Positions 14,181 through 20,593 of a stretch of DNA of 20,593 nt are shown one piece after another. Position 1 is the stretch's first letter, and every line of letters starts with the position of its first letter. The position numbers were made by a program, and so were the translations under genes. The notes below the pieces were generated by a model. It searched no databases. It worked only from the letters and a program-made list of their open reading frames with translations, and was not told where the DNA came from. This DNA comes from Planctomycetota bacterium (GTDB taxonomy: Bacteria; Planctomycetota; Phycisphaerae; Sedimentisphaerales; Anaerobacaceae), in NCBI GenBank assembly GCA_022567055.1, contig JADFHU010000010.1, positions 1 to 20,593 on the forward strand. Direction: 5' to 3'.

Positions 14181-15340
14181 ATTTCCACCGCAATGCGGTC
14201 CGTGTATTTCTTCCAGAGACTGACCAGCCCGCCGGGCAGGACCAGAACCACCAACACAAACAAGAGACCCACGACGAATTGCCAGTAGTCCGGTTTCCAG
14301 GTGACTCCCAGGACCGTGTGCTGAGACGTCAACGTGTTGTAGAGCAGATTGACGAGCAGGGCGCCGAGCACGGCCCCTCCCAGGGAGCCCCGGCCCCCGA
14401 CGGCCACCCAGACTACCATGAGGATGGACCAGCGGGCCTCCATGTAGGAGGGTGTCACGATGCTGGCTTGGGGTGTATACAACAAGCCGGCCAAACCGGC
14501 AATCGCTCCTGAAAGAGCGAAGATGGCTGTCTTGTAGGCGAAGGGTTGATACCCGGTGAAACGCAGAGTCACTTCCGAATCACGAATGGCGACCAAGACG
14601 CGACCGAACCGGGATCGAACCAGCAGGCTGCAGAGGACATAGACGCCTACCAGGCTCGCCAGCGTGGCACCGTACAGCGCGAGTTTGACAGGGTCCTCCC
14701 GCAGTGAATGTCCCGCAATCGTCTTGAAATGGGTGAGTCCATTTGTCCCGCAGAATTTCATATTGTTCTGACTAAAGAACATCCAGGCCGCCACGGTCAG
14801 GGCCTGTGTGAGGATCGCAAAGTAGACGCCTCGGACCCGACTGATGAAACCGAAGAATCCAATCACACCGGCCAATAGGCCGGGAATCAGCATGCCCAGG
14901 AGAAGGGTGAGATTGAAAGACTTGAAGGGCATCCAGAACCAGGGGAGCACCTCCATCCCTTTTGACTCGCCGATCGCATAGGGATAGACCACATAGAGGG
15001 CCTCGGGAATGCCGTTAGGGCCAAAGAGATTCCCGTGATGGGCCAGGTACATGCCCATGGCATAGCCTCCCAGGGCGAAAAAGAGGGATTGGCAGAGGCT
15101 CAGGATCCCGGTATATCCCCAGATCAGATCGAGTCCCACGGCGACGATGCCAAAGGCCAGGTAGCGACCGGCCATGTTCACGGTTTCGATCGGGACGAGC
15201 CCGTAGAAGGCCAAGAGGGGGAGCATCAGTGCGAAGACCAAAAACAGGGCGGCGACGCAGCCGTTTAACAGCCCCACCGTTGACTTCGTGCGGTAGCCTC
15301 TCTTGATCAAGGCGTCGACTGTGTAGACCCGGTTACTCAT
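14177..15340 (-). CDS. urtC: Urea ABC transporter permease UrtC
   Basis: Start ATG 15340 (MSNRVYTVDALIKRGYRTKS) overlaps urtB by eight bases and gives 387 residues; an upstream in-frame ATG would overlap urtB by 65 bases. About ten membrane helices are visible, beginning LLNGCVAALFLVFALMLPLL. The LivM/UrtC signature region follows: FGIVAVGLDLIWGYTGILSL, and later AIRDSEVTLRFTGYQPFAYK, which couples to the ATPases. WVAVGGRGSLGGAVLGA is also typical. Inner-membrane permease for urea with UrtB. Confidence 0.95.
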   Translation of the reverse strand: MSNRVYTVDALIKRGYRTKSTVGLLNGCVAALFLVFALMLPLLAFYGLVPIETVNMAGRYLAFGIVAVGLDLIWGYTGILSLCQSLFFALGGYAMGMYLAHHGNLFGPNGIPEALYVVYPYAIGESKGMEVLPWFWMPFKSFNLTLLLGMLIPGLLAGVIGFFGFISRVRGVYFAILTQALTVAAWMFFSQNNMKFCGTNGLTHFKTIAGHSLREDPVKLALYGATLASLVGVYVLCSLLVRSRFGRVLVAIRDSEVTLRFTGYQPFAYKTAIFALSGAIAGLAGLLYTPQASIVTPSYMEARWSILMVVWVAVGGRGSLGGAVLGALLVNLLYNTLTSQHTVLGVTWKPDYWQFVVGLLFVLVVLVLPGGLVSLWKKYTDRIAVEI

Positions 15341-16976
15341 CAGCCAGCCTACCCTTGGGTGCGAAGAGCCCCGATGGCTTGTATTGAATAAAGGCAATCA
15401 CGATCAGCAGCATGATGATCTTGGCCCAGACCGCGCCGAAGAGCGTGCCTTCCAGCACCTTGTTCAGCAGGCCCAGCCCGAATCCGCTGCAGACCACGCC
15501 GGCGATGTTTCCCACCCCGCCCGTCACCACCACGAGAAAGGAATCGACGATGTAGTTCTGGCCCATGTCCGGCGTAATGCCACCGATCGTGGTCAAGGCA
15601 TAGCCCGCGACACCGGCGAGGCCGCCGCCGGTCATGAAGGTGACACTATCGACCATCCGCGTGTTGATGCCCATGGCGGCGGCCATGTCACGATTTTGCA
15701 GAGTCGCCCGCATCTTGAGACCCAGCGAGGTGTAGCGAAACAGCGCCGACACACCCAGCACGCAGGCGAAACAGAGCATCAGGATAAACAGACGGTTGTA
15801 GGGCAAGGTCAGACCGGGCAGAAACTCCAGCGCCCCCTGCAACCAGGAAGGAGAGTTGGAGGGACGGTTGTCTCCAAAGATCGAGCGAATCGTCTGAATC
15901 ATGATCAGGCCGATGCCATAGGTGGCCAGGAGTGACTCCAGGGGTCGCTTGTAGAGACGGCGAACCACCAGATATTCGATCAGACCGGCCACCAGGGCCG
16001 AGGCACAGAAGGCCAGGGGCAGGGCGAAGATATAGTAACTGTTCACCGGGTGCTCCGGCGTGTGCTTGAAAAGCAATTGGGTCGAGTAGGTGGCGTAGGA
16101 GCCGATCATCATCATCTCGCCGTGGGCCATGTTGATGACGCCCATCATGCCGAAGATGATCGCCAGTCCCAGGGCCATGAGGACCAGGACGGAACCGCTG
16201 GAGATTCCCGATTTGACAATGTCATAGGTGGCGATTAGCCGCTCACGGCTACGGATCCGAGCCAGCGCCGTTTCAATGGAATCTCTCAAGGGTGCGGTGA
16301 CGTCCTCTCGACGGACAGCCTCCTGCAAAAGACTCCGGGCGCGTACGCTGCGCAGGCGGCCTAAGGTCTCTGCTGCCTCCCGTTGGACCGTCTCGTCCTG
16401 CGAACGAAACTGAATCATGGCACTGCTCTCGGCGGCGGCAAAACGGACGATACGATCCCCATCGGTCTCGGCCAGATGTTGCAGTTTTTCCAAGGCGGCC
16501 GTCCTATTGGTCTGCGTCCCGATCTTGCGAACGGCGGCGCGTCGGCGGATCTTTTGACGGGCCGACAGGCCCAGGAGGGTCTTGGCGCGTGTCACCCGTC
16601 GGCGCTCGGCCCCATTAGGTTCCAGTACTAGGATGTCCTCGAGGGGTATCGCGGCATCCAGCAGCGGCTCATGGGAAAACACATCGCCGATGCGGACAAA
16701 CTCATTTAAATCGTCGTCCTCGATCAGATCAATGCCGAACACGATCTGGTCGTTCCAGGAATAGAGGCTACCGCGCCGGTAGTCCTCCAAGATCGTCTCC
16801 AAACGTTCATCGCCCGTTGCCACCAGGCTCTGGAGCGTCGCGGCCCGTGCCTCGCCGTCTTCCTGGGCCAAGCCCCGCAAGAGCTCAGCAAGGGGGTCAC
16901 CCAATGATGCAGTGGCAGCGAGCATGAAAAAGACACTGGCCGCTGCCACGCACCTGCTGATTTGCCTGATGCACAT
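15333..16976 (-). CDS. urtB: Urea ABC transporter permease UrtB with N-terminal periplasmic domain
   Basis: Start ATG 16976 (MCIRQISRCVAAASVFFMLA) gives 547 residues; the ATG at 17009 lies within a terminator hairpin and is rejected. Residues 1-26 form a signal peptide. Residues ~27-240 are a helical, HEAT-repeat-like domain (e.g. IVRFAAAESSAMIQFRSQDE) expected in the periplasm. Residues ~255-547 are the LivH/UrtB permease (SSGSVLVLMALGLAIIFGMM, NMAHGEMMMIGSYATY, RATLQNRDMAAAMGINTRMV). Long UrtB forms with this extension are known in many bacteria, so it is not unique. It forms the channel with UrtC. The domain may contact UrtA, which is inference. Confidence 0.93.
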   Translation of the reverse strand: MCIRQISRCVAAASVFFMLAATASLGDPLAELLRGLAQEDGEARAATLQSLVATGDERLETILEDYRRGSLYSWNDQIVFGIDLIEDDDLNEFVRIGDVFSHEPLLDAAIPLEDILVLEPNGAERRRVTRAKTLLGLSARQKIRRRAAVRKIGTQTNRTAALEKLQHLAETDGDRIVRFAAAESSAMIQFRSQDETVQREAAETLGRLRSVRARSLLQEAVRREDVTAPLRDSIETALARIRSRERLIATYDIVKSGISSGSVLVLMALGLAIIFGMMGVINMAHGEMMMIGSYATYSTQLLFKHTPEHPVNSYYIFALPLAFCASALVAGLIEYLVVRRLYKRPLESLLATYGIGLIMIQTIRSIFGDNRPSNSPSWLQGALEFLPGLTLPYNRLFILMLCFACVLGVSALFRYTSLGLKMRATLQNRDMAAAMGINTRMVDSVTFMTGGGLAGVAGYALTTIGGITPDMGQNYIVDSFLVVVTGGVGNIAGVVCSGFGLGLLNKVLEGTLFGAVWAKIIMLLIVIAFIQYKPSGLFAPKGRLADE

Positions 16977-16992
16977 CGGGTCTCTGGGAAGG

Positions 16993-17028
16993 AAAAAATA
17001 CCGGGGCACGCGTCTGCGCGTGCCCCGG
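16993..17028 (-). terminator. Intercistronic terminator hairpin between urtA and urtB
   Basis: CCGGGGCACGCG (17001-17012), loop TCTG, CGCGTGCCCCGG (17017-17028): a perfect 12-bp GC-rich stem. On the minus strand it is followed by TATTTTTT (16993-17000). It has all the features of an intrinsic terminator. It lies 42 nt after the urtA stop and about 17 nt before the urtB ATG, so it probably lets only part of the transcription pass. Excess binding protein over permease is common in ABC importers. Confidence 0.9.
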
Positions 17029-17070
17029 ACAAGACAAAATTGTTTCTATTCTTTAGTGTCTCTTCTTTAA

Positions 17071-18324
17071 TTACCTGGGGCCACCGGTTGGGGCAGGATA
17101 ATTGCCATCCGGCCAGAGCAACTTGCTGTAAGAGTCGGGCTCGACCAGCCCATCCGTCTGATAGACGATCTTGAATTGACCGTTCTTCCTGATCTCACCC
17201 ACCAGCACCGGCTTATAGGTGTGCTGATTGCTCTTGTGGAACTTCTTCGGGCCACCCGGGGCGTCGAACTCCAGACCATAGATGGCCTGCCTGACCTTGT
17301 CAACGTCAAAAGACTTGGCCTTCTCACAGGCCTTGGCCCAGGCCTTCACACCGAAATAGGCGGCTTCGATGGGATCGTCGGTGACCCGCGATTTCCCCAG
17401 CGGCAGGCCCTTCTCCTGGCAGAATTGCTTGAATCTTTTTACGAAGGCCCTGTTTTCCCGGGTCTTGATGCTTTGGAAATAGTTCCAGGCCGCCAGGTGT
17501 CCCACCAGTGGCTGGACGTCCATGGCCAGCAATTCATCCTCGGCCACGGAGAATGCCATGATGGGGCAGTCATCGGCGGTCAAGCCCTGATTGGCAAACT
17601 CTTTGTAGAAGGGGACATTGCTGTCGCCGTTGATGGTCGAGAGAATACAGGCGTTGCCGCCGGCAGCAAAGGATTTGATCTTGGCCACCAGGCTCTGGTA
17701 GTCCTGATGATGGAAGGGCGTGTATTGTTCCTCGATGTTCCGATCCGGGACGCCCATCTTCTTGAGGTAGGCCTTGAGCACCTTGTTGGCGGTACGGGGA
17801 AAGACATAGTCCGTTCCCAGCAGGTAGAACTTCGTGCAACCAAGTTCCTTCATCATGTACTCGGCGCCCGGAATCAGTTGCTGATTGGGGGTTGCGCCGG
17901 TGTAAATGACATTCAGTGACTGTTCTTCCCCTTCATACTGAACGGGATAGAACAACAGGGCATTGTATTCTTCGAAGGCAGGCAAGACTGATTTTCGGCT
18001 CACCGACGTCCAGCACCCGAAGGTGACGGCGACTTTTTCCGTAAGGATCAGTTCTTTGGCCTTCTCGTAGAAGAGAGGCCAATCCGAGGCGGGATCGACC
18101 ACGACCGTCTTGATGGTGTGGCCCAGCACCCCTCCCTTGGCGTTGAGTTCCTCCACTGCCATCAAAACCACATCGCGAAGCGACGTCTCGGAGATGGCCA
18201 TGGTCCCACTGAGCGAGTGCAGGACGCCGACCTTCACTTCAGCGGCCGAAAGGACCGAGCTACCCAGACCGACCGTCAGGCAGAGAATAGCGACGAACAG
18301 TTTTTGACACCATGCATGCTTCAT
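17071..18324 (-). CDS. urtA: Urea ABC transporter substrate-binding protein UrtA
   Basis: A 417-residue protein with a signal peptide (MKHAWCQKLFVAILCLTVGL, cut near SAAEVKVG). It is a periplasmic binding protein of the Leu/Ile/Val type: VKVGVLHSLSGTMAISETSL, GGVLGHTIKTVVVDPASDWP, TFGCWTSVSRKSVLPAFEEY, LLFYPVQYEGEEQSLNVIYT and YVFPRTANKVLKAYL are classic UrtA blocks. GPKKFHKSNQHTYKPVLVGE closes it. AAAGGAGCT lies upstream of the ATG. It binds urea with high affinity and passes it to UrtB-UrtC. A near-perfect -24/-12 promoter lies upstream, and a terminator hairpin follows. Confidence 0.97.
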   Translation of the reverse strand: MKHAWCQKLFVAILCLTVGLGSSVLSAAEVKVGVLHSLSGTMAISETSLRDVVLMAVEELNAKGGVLGHTIKTVVVDPASDWPLFYEKAKELILTEKVAVTFGCWTSVSRKSVLPAFEEYNALLFYPVQYEGEEQSLNVIYTGATPNQQLIPGAEYMMKELGCTKFYLLGTDYVFPRTANKVLKAYLKKMGVPDRNIEEQYTPFHHQDYQSLVAKIKSFAAGGNACILSTINGDSNVPFYKEFANQGLTADDCPIMAFSVAEDELLAMDVQPLVGHLAAWNYFQSIKTRENRAFVKRFKQFCQEKGLPLGKSRVTDDPIEAAYFGVKAWAKACEKAKSFDVDKVRQAIYGLEFDAPGGPKKFHKSNQHTYKPVLVGEIRKNGQFKIVYQTDGLVEPDSYSKLLWPDGNYPAPTGGPR

Positions 18325-18395
18325 AATACAGCTCCTTTAGAAAAAACAGACTGCGAAAAAAATGATTTCAGAATACGTTACGACGAGTGTCCGTA

Positions 18396-18411
18396 AGCAA
18401 GAGTCATGCCA
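18396..18411 (-). promoter_or_regulatory. Sigma-54 (-24/-12) promoter of urtA
   Basis: On the minus strand TGGCATGACTCTTGCT matches the consensus TGGCAC-R-N4-TTGCW at every fixed position except one (T for C at the end of the -24 box), with exact spacing. Transcription would start near 18384, giving a leader of about 60 nt before the urtA ATG. This predicts activation by an enhancer-binding protein such as the one encoded at 4143-5687, under nitrogen limitation. Confidence 0.78.
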
Positions 18412-18491
18412 CACGGAAAGAGCGAGCCGCAAGCGGGGCGTGAGCACCTGTAACCGTCTGAAAACAAATAAGATAGGAAAGATCGGAAGGT

Positions 18492-18521
18492 GAGTCGGAG
18501 ATACGACCCTAGCGCCGACTC
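18492..18521. promoter_or_regulatory. Dyad upstream of urtA promoter, possible enhancer site
   Basis: GAGTCGG (18492-18498) and CCGACTC (18515-18521) form a perfect inverted repeat with a 16-nt spacer. It lies roughly 108-137 nt upstream of the predicted urtA start, where sigma-54 activators usually bind. It does not match the known NtrC or NifA half-sites. A transcript hairpin is an alternative explanation. Confidence 0.35.
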
Positions 18522-18848
18522 GATCGAACCATCGGTACATTTTTGTCTCGAAGAACTACATTTTTCACATTTGTGTCTGATGACAGGTCGCGCAATGACC
18601 TGAGCTTACCGACCGCTTGCGCCATGGTATCCATCTTCGTTGCTCACGACGCCGTTGTGCTGGATCCGGTCTGCCCTTTCATTATCTTCAAATCTACCCA
18701 ATGTAGGATAGTACACAGGAGAAGGGTTTCTAACTGGATCTGCCACCCCTCGGAGGGTAGTATTCCTCGCAAGATGCGAATCATAGTTCCTATCACTGAG
18801 GGGCAGGGCGAGCAGGAGAATTCGACGGTTACCCGGGATATATTATGG

Positions 18849-19024
18849 GACCGGCAAGAAATAACTTGGACCTTTGAATGCCCAATTGCACCCCATCTTT
18901 GACCGCTTCTCAATCGCGAAATCCGCGACGTAGAACGGCTACGCCTGTGGTTTCGCTCAATCGGGCGCGGCCAAATATGGGGCACACTTGGACCCCAAAT
19001 TGTCCAATTTATTTCTTGCCGATC
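18849..19024. repeat. Large imperfect palindrome (58-bp arms)
   Basis: Arm 18849-18906 and the reverse complement of 18967-19024 align without gaps at 44 of 58 positions. The outermost 16 positions differ at one base only (sharing CGGCAAGAAATAA). The 60-nt centre is itself weakly palindromic, with CGTAG/CTACG around AACGG and GCGAAA/TTTCGC further out. It could be a MITE-like or REP-like extragenic element or a folded RNA. There is no transposase and no obvious target duplication. Confidence 0.6.
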
Positions 19025-19111
19025 CCTATGGGGACGGCCGTGATTTCGTGCGGCACGCCTTCGGAAAACCTGCTGGCCTTGAAGCAAGCGTGCCTCGACG
19101 CCTCGGACTAG
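19013..19111 (+). pseudogene. C-terminal remnant of an unidentified gene
   Basis: The frame ending at TAG 19109-19111 encodes FLPIPMGTAVISCGTPSENL followed by LALKQACLDASD. Codon third positions are almost all G or C, a strong coding sign like that of the symporter gene four bases downstream. In-frame sequence to the left, inside the palindrome, looks non-coding. This suggests that the 3' end of a real gene, in an operon with the symporter, has lost its 5' part to rearrangement or an assembly join. I do not recognise the family. Confidence 0.4.
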
Positions 19112-19115
19112 ATCC

Positions 19116-20593
19116 ATGGATATCCTCGGCTTACATTATCAGATCTGGATCGTGCTGATCGTCTACTTTGCCGGCATGTTGGTCTTGGGCTGGTGGAGCA
19201 AGAGCCGGGCGGCGAGCCACGAGGGCTATCTGCTCGGGAACCGTAAGTTCGGCACCTGGTCGCTGGTCATGCACGCCTTTGGCGCCGGCACCAGCCCGGC
19301 CGATGTCTCCGGCTCGTTCAGCAGAACGGTCACGGGTGGGGCATCGGGCATCTGGGTGTCCTGGATGTGGCTGTTCGGCACACCCTTCTACTGGGTCATC
19401 TCACCGATCATCCGGCGCATGCGCTGTCAGACGATGGCGGACATGTTTTTCGAACGCTTCGGCAAGTCGGCGGCCATGCTGTATACGATCATTGCCTCGT
19501 TCGGCATGACCATGTACGTGTGTAGCGTCCAACTCGCTACCGTACGCACGATACAGGGCATGATGGGACAGAGCACCCTCGCCGCCGCGGGCCAGATCGA
19601 CTGGTGGTTCTACGGCCTCCTGATTTCCACGACGCTCATCTTCGCCCTCTACGGGTACTGGGGAGGCATCGTGGCGGCCGTACGCACCGATATGGTGCAG
19701 GGCCTGATGATTATCGTTCTCTCCGTTCTGTGTATCGTTCCGGCCCTTCACTATCAGGGCATGGGCGGATGGTTCGAAGTACGCCAGATTCTGAGCGATG
19801 CGCAGACGGGGGACAAATCGTATCTCAGCCTGTTCGATGCGAGTATGTTCAGTTTGAAAAACGTCATCGTGCTCTGTCTGTACGCGCCCCTGGTCGCACT
19901 CGCTTTTCCCCATCTTATGCCCATCTGCGGCGGCGGTCGCACCGAGTGGGAAGGACGCATGGGCTTCGCCGGCGGAAACTTTCTCAAACGGGTATGCACC
20001 ATCGGCTGGTCCGTGTTGGCACTGGCCTGGCTCGCCTATCTTATCAAAAGTGGTTCCGACATTCATCCGGATGCGGCCTTCGGCGACTCCATTCGCGCCC
20101 TCTTGCCTCCTGTCCTGCAGGGCGTCATACTTGCCTGCGTGATGGCCGCCGCCATGTCTTCCGGGGACAGCTTTCAGGTCACCGTCGCGAGTCTCTACAC
20201 CCACACGTTTTACGCCGCATACAAACCGGATGCCTCCGACGAAGAAATCCGGGTCGCAGCACAGGCGGCCAATGCCGAGGAGTTCATTCTTTCGTTTCCG
20301 GACGGTTACGAGACGCGTGTGGGAGAGCGGGGCATCCGTCTCTCCGGCGGGCAGAAACAGCGTATCGCAATTGCCCGGGCGTTGCTCAAAGACGCCTCGG
20401 TATTAATTCTCGATGAAGCGACCAGCTCGGTCGACTCGGAGACGGAAAGCCTCATCCGCGAAGCGATCGACCGTTTGACCGCAGGGCGCACGGTGTTGAT
20501 CGTGGCCCATCGTCTTTCGACAATAATGGCGGCAGATCGGATTAGCGTTCTGGAAGAAGGGCGCGTCGTGGAAACGGGAAGCTACGATGAACT
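19116..20593 (+). CDS. Sodium:solute symporter joined in frame to ABC-exporter ATPase C-terminus (chimera, 3' partial)
   Basis: Open from ATG 19116 to the window edge (492 codons). Residues 1-~369 are an SSS-family symporter: about ten helices (YQIWIVLIVYFAGMLVLGWW; ADVSGSFSRTVTGGASGIWV; YGYWGGIVAAVRTDMVQGLM) ending at MAAAMSSGDSFQVTVASLYT. From ~371 it becomes the second half of an MsbA/LmrA-type ATPase: SDEEIRVAAQAANAEEFIL, GERGIRLSGGQKQRIAIARA, VLILDEATSSVD and IVAHRLST. Walker A, the Q-loop and the exporter's membrane domain are absent, so the fusion could not work as an ATPase. The symporter also lacks its last helices. The join falls at YKPDASDEE, plausible in both families. A recombination or assembly chimera is most likely; the symporter substrate is unknown. 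Confidence 0.75.
   Translation, partial: MDILGLHYQIWIVLIVYFAGMLVLGWWSKSRAASHEGYLLGNRKFGTWSLVMHAFGAGTSPADVSGSFSRTVTGGASGIWVSWMWLFGTPFYWVISPIIRRMRCQTMADMFFERFGKSAAMLYTIIASFGMTMYVCSVQLATVRTIQGMMGQSTLAAAGQIDWWFYGLLISTTLIFALYGYWGGIVAAVRTDMVQGLMIIVLSVLCIVPALHYQGMGGWFEVRQILSDAQTGDKSYLSLFDASMFSLKNVIVLCLYAPLVALAFPHLMPICGGGRTEWEGRMGFAGGNFLKRVCTIGWSVLALAWLAYLIKSGSDIHPDAAFGDSIRALLPPVLQGVILACVMAAAMSSGDSFQVTVASLYTHTFYAAYKPDASDEEIRVAAQAANAEEFILSFPDGYETRVGERGIRLSGGQKQRIAIARALLKDASVLILDEATSSVDSETESLIREAIDRLTAGRTVLIVAHRLSTIMAADRISVLEEGRVVETGSYDE

Larger units (their letters stand above)
18325..19012. other. Gene-free region between urtA and the right-hand genes
   Basis: Apart from the urtA promoter and upstream dyads (described separately), I see no convincing gene. 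The longest minus-strand open frame (18644-19117) is Arg/Ser-rich, lacks a ribosome site, and runs through a large imperfect palindrome. A direct repeat TACATTTTT occurs at 18536-18544 and 18557-18565, 21 bp apart. CAGGTC/GACCTG form a small dyad near 18585-18603. Confidence 0.5.

Noticed and set aside
16976..17009. Earlier urtB start at 17009
   Set aside because: This ATG lies inside the arm and T-tract of the urtA-urtB terminator; the signal peptide starts naturally at 16976.
18849..19024. Palindrome as an amplification or inverted-chimera artefact
   Set aside because: Artefactual inverted copies would be near identical; these arms differ at 14 of 58 positions.
18644..19117. Minus-strand 157-codon open frame
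   Set aside because: It spans the imperfect palindrome and ends in non-coding-like sequence. Composition is Arg/Ser-rich, with no ribosome site.
1..20593. CRISPR arrays, tRNA or rRNA genes, transposase genes
   Set aside because: No regularly spaced repeats, no cloverleaf or rRNA-like sequence, and no transposase motifs were seen on either strand by eye.

Overview
The window reads as a piece of a Gram-negative bacterial genome. Support comes from two outer-membrane beta-barrel proteins, several signal peptides, sigma-54 promoters and two ECF sigma loci. A C-terminal dockerin-like tail around 1632-1700 (DLNGDCRADSLDLAML), Gly/Arg-rich secreted proteins and CHRD/Spondin-type proteins are all common in Planctomycetota, especially Phycisphaerae-like lineages. 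I therefore lean towards that phylum, without proof.

Layout. (1) 1-1760: the 3' end of an ECF sigma gene translationally coupled to a zinc-finger-type anti-sigma gene, then a 5'-truncated Spondin_N/CHRD gene and a dockerin-like remnant. (2) 1751-4100: a second ECF locus on the minus strand (sigma, small one-TM protein, membrane-anchored LTxxQ/Spy-like protein), divergent from a secreted Gly/Arg-rich protein. (3) 4143-6716: a NifA-type GAF-AAA+-Fis sigma-54 activator, divergent from a putative TorF-like outer-membrane protein gene that carries a candidate -24/-12 promoter and ends in a strong terminator. (4) 6819-18411: a minus-strand urea utilisation island, in transcription order urtA, terminator-like hairpin, urtB-urtC-urtD-urtE, an outer-membrane protein homologous to the one at 5910-6716, a long structured leader, and fused ureAB-ureC-ureF-ureG-ureD. 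A near-consensus sigma-54 promoter lies upstream of urtA. (5) 18412-20593: a gene-free stretch with dyads and a large imperfect palindrome, a C-terminal gene remnant, and an open frame that joins a sodium:solute symporter to the second half of an ABC-exporter ATPase.

Working model (inference): urea crosses the outer membrane through one or both paralogous barrels, is bound by UrtA, enters through UrtBCDE, and is hydrolysed by a urease with fused gamma-beta subunits matured by UreF, UreG and UreD. No ureE is visible, and UreG carries a short His-rich N-terminus that may partly stand in for it. The sigma-54 activator next to the first barrel gene is the obvious candidate regulator of the -24/-12 promoters at both ends of the island. 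The last 1.5 kb should be treated with caution, because the symporter/ABC junction falls on a motif plausible for both families and looks like a recombination or assembly chimera.
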